From Candidatus Sodaliphilus fimicaballi (GTDB lineage Bacteria; Bacteroidota; Bacteroidia; Bacteroidales; Muribaculaceae): DNA of 10,249 nt. Shown piece after piece: positions 6,426-10,249 of the stretch; position 1 is the stretch's first letter; every line of letters begins with the position of its first letter. The position numbers were made by a program, and so were the translations under genes. Location: the NCBI GenBank assembly GCA_018065165.1, contig JAGHTV010000447.1:1-10249 (forward strand), in the 5' to 3' direction. The notes beneath the pieces are model-generated. The model saw nothing but the letters and a program-made list of their open reading frames with translations, was not told the origin of the DNA and did not search any database.

Positions 6426-6439
6426 CATTGGAAAGAATT
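6405..6439. promoter_or_regulatory. Candidate operator: 13-bp perfect inverted repeat around the -33 element
   Basis: AATTCTTTCCAAT (6405-6417) and its exact reverse complement ATTGGAAAGAATT (6427-6439) are separated by nine bases that contain the TTTG -33 element (6425-6422, minus strand). In addition TCCAATTCT is repeated directly at 6402-6410 and 6412-6420, one helical turn apart. The position within and around the promoter fits a dimeric regulator site; no regulator gene is in the window. Confidence 0.6.
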
Positions 6440-6587
6440 TTAATGAATTTGAGTGTTTTTTGAGGGGTAGATGTACAAAAAGTTTGCAAACGGTAGCAAA
6501 TTGTAAATGCTTTATTTATCTATTTAGGGGAAATTTATAGCAAAAATCCAGCAAATGCCATTTGTATTGCAATTTTTGTTCTTCGTT

Positions 6588-6611
6588 ATTTCGCGAAATG
6601 TCGTATCTTTG
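6588..6611 (+). promoter_or_regulatory. YfhO-gene promoter with 12-bp palindrome
   Basis: TATCTTTG (6604-6611) fits TAnnTTTG exactly. The perfect palindrome ATTTCGCGAAAT (6588-6599) ends four bases upstream of it, in the spacer region. No good TTG lies 19-21 bases upstream. The block 6589-6612 matches the ATPase promoter block 2363-2386 at 21 of 24 positions. The predicted leader is about 58 bases. Confidence 0.6.
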
Positions 6612-6620
6612 CAAGTTAGT

Positions 6621-6640
6621 TGCGTGTGTATGTGCGCGCA
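6621..6640 (+). other. 20-base alternating purine-pyrimidine tract in the YfhO-gene leader
   Basis: All 20 bases alternate pyrimidine and purine, built mainly of TG, CG and one TA step, with GCGCGC at its end. Such tracts can adopt left-handed Z-DNA under negative supercoiling. The TGCG and CGCA ends could also pair as a short hairpin in the mRNA leader. Confidence 0.6.
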
Positions 6641-6675
6641 AGTCAATATAAATTTTGAAAATATTAAAATCAGAT

Positions 6676-9204
6676 ATGGAAAATAAACTTGACAAGGCCC
6701 TTGTAGGGGGCGTTTCGATGCGACAAGTGATTAACTTTGTCATCGCAGTGGTTGCATTTGCTGTGATTTCGTGGATTTTCTTTTATCCCAACGATGTGAA
6801 CGGTGATGTGCTGCACCAGAGCGATGTGATTCAAGGTACTGCCAACGGTCAGGAGATACTGGAGTATGCGGCCAACAACAACGGCGAGATCTCTCGCTGG
6901 ACCGATGCTCTGTTTGGCGGTATGCCCACATTCCAGATTCGTCCCACTTATTCAAGTTCGCCCTACCTGTCATGGTTCGACAAGGTTTATACCCTCAATT
7001 TCCCCGCTCCCGTGAGCTGGATTTTCATTATGATGCTGGGCTTCTTCATCTTGCTACTGGCATTCAAGGTTAAGTGGTATCTGGCCATCATGGGTGCCAT
7101 AGGCTATGGCTTCTCAAGCTATTTCTTCATCCTGATAGGTGCCGGTCACATCTGGAAACTGCTCACACTGGCCTATGTGCCACCCACAATCGCTGGTATT
7201 GTGTGGTGCTATCGTGGCAAGTACCTGGGTGGTGCCGCCCTGGCTGCCCTCTTTGCTGCCTTGCAGTTGATGAGTAACCACATCCAGATGACTTATTACT
7301 TTGCCTTTGTAATCGCGGCTCTCGCCATAGCTTACCTCGTTAAGGCTGTCAAGGACAAGGAGATGAAGCAATGGTTCATCGCTACCGCTGCTCTCATGGT
7401 TGCTGCTGTAGTCGCTGTTGCCGCTAATGCTCCTAACCTGTATCTTACTTACAAGTATTCGCAAGAGACCATGCGTAGTGGCCACAGCGAGCTCTCGGCT
7501 GCCAATGGCGAGGCAAAGTCCTCGGCTACAAATGGCGGTCTCGACAAGGAATACATCACCCAGTGGAGTTATGGCGTGAGCGAGACTTTCTCGCTGTTCA
7601 TCCCCAATGTGAAGGGTGGTGCCACCATCAAGCCCGAGCACGGCGACAACAAGTACATGTCACTTAGCGAGACAACCAGTGCTCAAAGGATGAGCGAGAA
7701 TGGCGAGATAGGCCCCCAGGAGTTTGCCTATCTGCAGCAGTTCCCGCAGTACTTTGGCGACCAGCCTATGACCAACGGTCCAGTGTATGTGGGTGTGCTC
7801 ATCTTTGCGCTGTTCCTGGTGGGTTGCGTTGTTGTCAAGGGGCCAGTTAAGTGGGGGCTCGTGGTTGTAACCATCCTCTCGATTTTACTCTCTTGGGGTC
7901 ACAACATGATGTGGTTCAGCGACCTGTTCATTGACTACTTCCCCATGTACAACAAGTTCCGCACCGTGTCGAGCATTCTCGTCATTGCCGAGTTTACCAT
8001 GCCATTGCTGGCAGTGCTCGCCTTGCAGCAAATGCTCACCGAGAAGGACTTCTTCAACAATCACAAGGTGGCCGTTCTCGGTTCATTTGGTTTCTGTGCC
8101 CTTGTGTGCATACTTGGCTGGCTGGCTCCCGGCATCTTCGGTGGCCTGTACTCGGCTCAGGAGTACGACCAACTGGTAGTTACTGGTCAGTTGCAGCAGT
8201 TCCCCTCGCTCGACGCGGCTATCCAGGCCGTTCGCGGTTCGATGGTAAGTGGTGATGCACTGCGTAGTTTCTTCATCTTGCTGCTGGGTCTGGGAGCACT
8301 CGCGCTCTTTGCCAAGGGCAAGACCGACGCCAAGGTTACTGCACTCATCGTCACCACAATAGTACTGGTAGACATGTACACCGTAAACAAGCGTTACATC
8401 AACGAGGATACATTTGTTCCCGCACAGGAAAATAGCAGCAACGGCATCGTTAAGCGTCCCGTCGATACCAAGATTCTCGCCGATCAGGACATTAACTACC
8501 GCGTGCTTGATGTGCAGCACTTCAGCGAGGCGATGCCATCTTACTTCCACAAGACCGTAGGTGGTTACCACGCTGCTAAACTCACCCGCTACAACGACCT
8601 CATTGAGCGTCAGTTGACCAAGAACAACATGCAGGTGCTCAACATGCTCAACACTAAGTATTTCATAGTTAACGACAATGATGCTCAGCTCAACCCCGGC
8701 GCTCTGGGCAATGCTTGGTTTGTCGACTCGCTCGTGTATGTTGACAATGCCGACAAGGAGATGGCCTTCCTCGACAACTTCAATCCTGCTCGCACTGCCG
8801 TTGCCGACGCCAAGTTCAAGGATGTGCTCAAGGAGGCAACACCCAAGCAGGCTGGCGATACTATCTACGAGACAACTTACGCTCCCAATAAGCTCACCTA
8901 CAAGAGCCATAGCGCTAAGGGCGGCTTGGCCGTATTCAGCGAGATTTACTTCCCCTGGGGTTGGAACATCACCATCGATGGCAAACCCGCCGAGATGGGC
9001 CGCGTGAACTATGTGCTGCGTGCTCTGCCCGTTCCTGCTGGCGACCACGAGATAGTATTCCACTTCGATCCTCAGGAGGTTCACCAGAGCGAGACTGTTG
9101 CAACCGTTGCTATCATAGCCATCTATGTGGCATTGTTGCTCGCCGTCAATGTGGCTGTTTTCTTCGGTCGCAAGAAAGAAGACGCCGAGGAAGAGGCCAA
9201 GTAA
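6676..9204 (+). CDS. YfhO-family polytopic membrane protein (GT-C-like)
   Basis: Inner-membrane protein of the YfhO family, whose Gram-positive members are GT-C-type glycosyltransferases that modify cell-wall polymers; the substrate in Bacteroidales is not known to me. At 842 residues it is of usual length. I count about 14 hydrophobic helices: near residues 18-37, 113-131, 133-156, 162-179, 183-201, 206-223, 233-253, 370-387, 392-407, 431-450, 466-487, 532-546, 554-570, and a final one near the C-terminus (VATVAIIAIYVALLLAVNVA), followed by a charged KKEDAEEEAK tail. The first loop (residues about 40-110) includes a QSDVIQ...NGQE segment and FGGMPTFQI, typical of the family and of GT-C first loops. 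A long polar loop (about 263-367) and a 200-residue beta-rich domain before the last helix probably face outward. The frame extends to a TTG at 6655, but ATG 6676 is the likelier start. It lies 52 bases upstream of the methyltransferase-like gene. Confidence 0.88.
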   Translation: MENKLDKALVGGVSMRQVINFVIAVVAFAVISWIFFYPNDVNGDVLHQSDVIQGTANGQEILEYAANNNGEISRWTDALFGGMPTFQIRPTYSSSPYLSWFDKVYTLNFPAPVSWIFIMMLGFFILLLAFKVKWYLAIMGAIGYGFSSYFFILIGAGHIWKLLTLAYVPPTIAGIVWCYRGKYLGGAALAALFAALQLMSNHIQMTYYFAFVIAALAIAYLVKAVKDKEMKQWFIATAALMVAAVVAVAANAPNLYLTYKYSQETMRSGHSELSAANGEAKSSATNGGLDKEYITQWSYGVSETFSLFIPNVKGGATIKPEHGDNKYMSLSETTSAQRMSENGEIGPQEFAYLQQFPQYFGDQPMTNGPVYVGVLIFALFLVGCVVVKGPVKWGLVVVTILSILLSWGHNMMWFSDLFIDYFPMYNKFRTVSSILVIAEFTMPLLAVLALQQMLTEKDFFNNHKVAVLGSFGFCALVCILGWLAPGIFGGLYSAQEYDQLVVTGQLQQFPSLDAAIQAVRGSMVSGDALRSFFILLLGLGALALFAKGKTDAKVTALIVTTIVLVDMYTVNKRYINEDTFVPAQENSSNGIVKRPVDTKILADQDINYRVLDVQHFSEAMPSYFHKTVGGYHAAKLTRYNDLIERQLTKNNMQVLNMLNTKYFIVNDNDAQLNPGALGNAWFVDSLVYVDNADKEMAFLDNFNPARTAVADAKFKDVLKEATPKQAGDTIYETTYAPNKLTYKSHSAKGGLAVFSEIYFPWGWNITIDGKPAEMGRVNYVLRALPVPAGDHEIVFHFDPQEVHQSETVATVAIIAIYVALLLAVNVAVFFGRKKEDAEEEAK

Positions 9205-9256
9205 GTCATAGCATGCCTTCTTTCCCTTGGGGTTAATATGTCCAGTTTACTGATTT

Positions 9257-9976
9257 ATGGGTATAGTCAGACGCTACCGCACCGCTTGGAGTCGCCATCA
9301 CCGCAGTCGCGGTTTTGGCATCCACTCGCCGTTTGCATTCAGGTTTGTGCGTGAGGTGCTGGGCGAGCGTTTGCCCTACTATGCCTATGACCAGATAACC
9401 ACCCTGCACAAGACCGTTATTGCCCAGTCGGGCAGCCGCTGGCCACACACGGGCATTATCACACTCAAGCACGCCAAGATGCTCTATCGCATCGTCAACC
9501 ACTTCACCCCCTCGCACCTGCTGCAAGTGGGGGCGGGAAGCGGTGTGACGAGTGCGTGCATGCTTGCGGTTAACTCCCAGTCAAGACTGTCGTTGTATGA
9601 GCCGCATCTCAACGCCAAGCCGGTTGCGAGGCGTGTGCTCGAATCAATGGGCGAGCGCGTGCAGTGCTACGACGAAATGATGGCTACACTTGCTGATTAC
9701 CGAAACCTCTTGCCACAAGATGCCATACCCTTTGTCCTGGTCAACGACCTGCAGTCACAGGACGAATATCAGGCCCTTGTCGATTATCTGACCACCGTGG
9801 TTATGAATCAGGCAGTGATAGTATTGCGTAATGTGCATCGCCAGCCACTCATCAAGCAACTATGGCTCACGCTCAAGGCTGCCACCCCCATGGGACAAAC
9901 CTACACCAACGAGAAACTGGCAATAATCTACGCCACCCCCAAGCTGCAACGCGAAGACTTCTTCCTGTGGCTGTAA
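9257..9976 (+). CDS. Class I SAM-dependent methyltransferase-like protein
   Basis: Probable cytoplasmic protein with a Rossmann-type methyltransferase fold; substrate unknown, 239 residues. The N-terminal RSRGFGIHSPFAFRFV (residues 17-31) is a signature I associate with a Bacteroidetes-specific group of class I methyltransferase-like proteins. SAM motif I is LLQVGAGSGVTSACML (88-103). The usual acidic residue before the glycine loop is replaced by Q90, so catalytic activity is not certain. E115 (LSLYEPH) fits the acidic residue of motif II. The C-terminal EKLAIIYATPKLQREDFFLWL is also typical of the group. It is probably cotranscribed with the YfhO-family gene 52 bases upstream, as no promoter is apparent in the gap. 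ATG 9257 starts at the conserved basic N-terminus; no better start is visible. Confidence 0.78.
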   Translation: MGIVRRYRTAWSRHHRSRGFGIHSPFAFRFVREVLGERLPYYAYDQITTLHKTVIAQSGSRWPHTGIITLKHAKMLYRIVNHFTPSHLLQVGAGSGVTSACMLAVNSQSRLSLYEPHLNAKPVARRVLESMGERVQCYDEMMATLADYRNLLPQDAIPFVLVNDLQSQDEYQALVDYLTTVVMNQAVIVLRNVHRQPLIKQLWLTLKAATPMGQTYTNEKLAIIYATPKLQREDFFLWL

Positions 9977-10005
9977 TTTCCTCTCCTCTATCCTCTCGCG
10001 GATCA

Positions 10006-10016
10006 CGCATATTGCG
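10006..10016 (+). terminator. Weak hairpin after the methyltransferase-like gene
   Basis: CGCA-TAT-TGCG makes a short stem 29 bases after the stop codon, with further partial pairing outside it (ATC/GAT) and an A/T-rich TAATATTTTA run nearby. It might end the YfhO-methyltransferase transcript, but it is weak. Confidence 0.25.
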
Positions 10017-10029
10017 CGGATAATATTTT

Positions 10030-10164
10030 ACTGAAAGAAATTATCCAAAATTATAAGAAATTATGCTTCGCGATAGCGTAAACCACACTTCAATTATGAC
10101 TGAAAGAAATTAAAATAATTAAAATTAATTCTTTTGTCCTTATGTCTTAAATAAACTGAAAGAA
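10030..10164 (+). repeat. Three ACTGAAAGAA repeats in the right intergenic region
   Basis: ACTGAAAGAA occurs at 10030-10039, 10099-10108 and 10155-10164; the first two copies extend identically to ACTGAAAGAAATTA. The second copy extends further into the 19-base motif also found inverted at 3892-3910. The surrounding bases are A/T-rich with no reading frame of note from 9977 to the end of the window. Confidence 0.7.
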
Positions 10165-10203
10165 CCGAGCGAAGCGAGCTCAAGGGAGTGAGCAGCGGTG
10201 TAG

Positions 10204-10243
10204 GGACTGCACTCCTGTGCTGTCCGCAACGCCTCAAGGCGTT
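10204..10243 (+). other. Two adjacent small hairpins at the right edge
   Basis: GGACTGCAC (10204-10212) pairs with GTGCTGTCC (10217-10225) across a TCCT loop with one T-T mismatch. Two bases later AACGCC (10228-10233) pairs with GGCGTT (10238-10243) across a TCAA loop. A G/C-rich segment with repeated GAGC/GCTC words (about 10165-10198) precedes them. This may be part of a repetitive extragenic element or a structured RNA that continues past the window. Confidence 0.5.
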
Positions 10244-10249
10244 ATAGCC

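Noticed and set aside
6363..6428. 22-residue upstream extension of the cysteine-cluster protein
   Set aside because: The upstream ATG lies upstream of the -33 TTTG and -7 elements, and the family-like N-terminus begins at the ATG at 6362.
8083..9084. Long minus-strand frame (333 codons) opposite the YfhO-family gene
   Set aside because: Antisense shadow caused by codon bias; no motif, promoter or conserved family features.

Overview
The window looks like a chromosomal segment from a member of the Bacteroidales (Prevotella or Muribaculaceae-like). Four things point there. Several genes are preceded by Bacteroidetes-type promoters (a TTG/TTTG element, about 20 bases, then TAnnTTTG). Start codons lack Shine-Dalgarno sequences and have A/T-rich leaders instead. 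Threonine catabolism uses an SDR-type threonine dehydrogenase. The protein families (DUF4143 ATPase, YfhO, cysteine-cluster/carboxypeptidase-regulatory-like protein, GIHSPF methyltransferase-like protein) are typical of that phylum. The assignment is inference; no rRNA or other marker gene is present.

Layout. Positions 1-2077 (minus strand) carry kbl followed by tdh, an apparent operon that converts L-threonine via 2-amino-3-ketobutyrate to glycine and acetyl-CoA; tdh runs off the left edge. Positions 2078-2416 hold the kbl promoter and, pointing the other way, a three-unit 33-bp repeat array that leads into the promoter of an A/T-rich AAA+/DUF4143 ATPase gene (2417-3766). The ATPase looks like an acquired accessory gene between housekeeping genes. 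At 3965-5407 lies a secreted, multidomain zinc N-acetylmuramoyl-L-alanine amidase. A strong bidirectional terminator (5431-5470) separates it from the convergent gene at 5478-6362, which encodes a small membrane protein with an N-terminal four-cysteine cluster and two predicted extracytoplasmic beta-sandwich domains.

From about 6430 to 6675 lies a regulatory region between divergent genes. It holds a promoter with a 13-bp inverted repeat around its -33 element (leftward), and a second promoter with a 12-bp palindrome and a 20-base alternating purine-pyrimidine tract (rightward). The rightward unit contains a 14-helix YfhO-family membrane protein (6676-9204) and a methyltransferase-like protein (9257-9976). 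The right end (9977-10249) has no gene that I can see; it holds dispersed ACTGAAAGAA repeats and a cluster of small hairpins.

The middle and right parts have an envelope theme: peptidoglycan amidase, membrane protein with external domains, YfhO-like GT-C protein. The most unusual material is regulatory DNA rather than coding DNA: the 33-bp array at the ATPase, its close match to the YfhO promoter, the inverted repeat at 6405-6439, and a 19-base motif shared between the amidase promoter region and the right end. I found no CRISPR array, tRNA, rRNA or recognisable insertion sequence.
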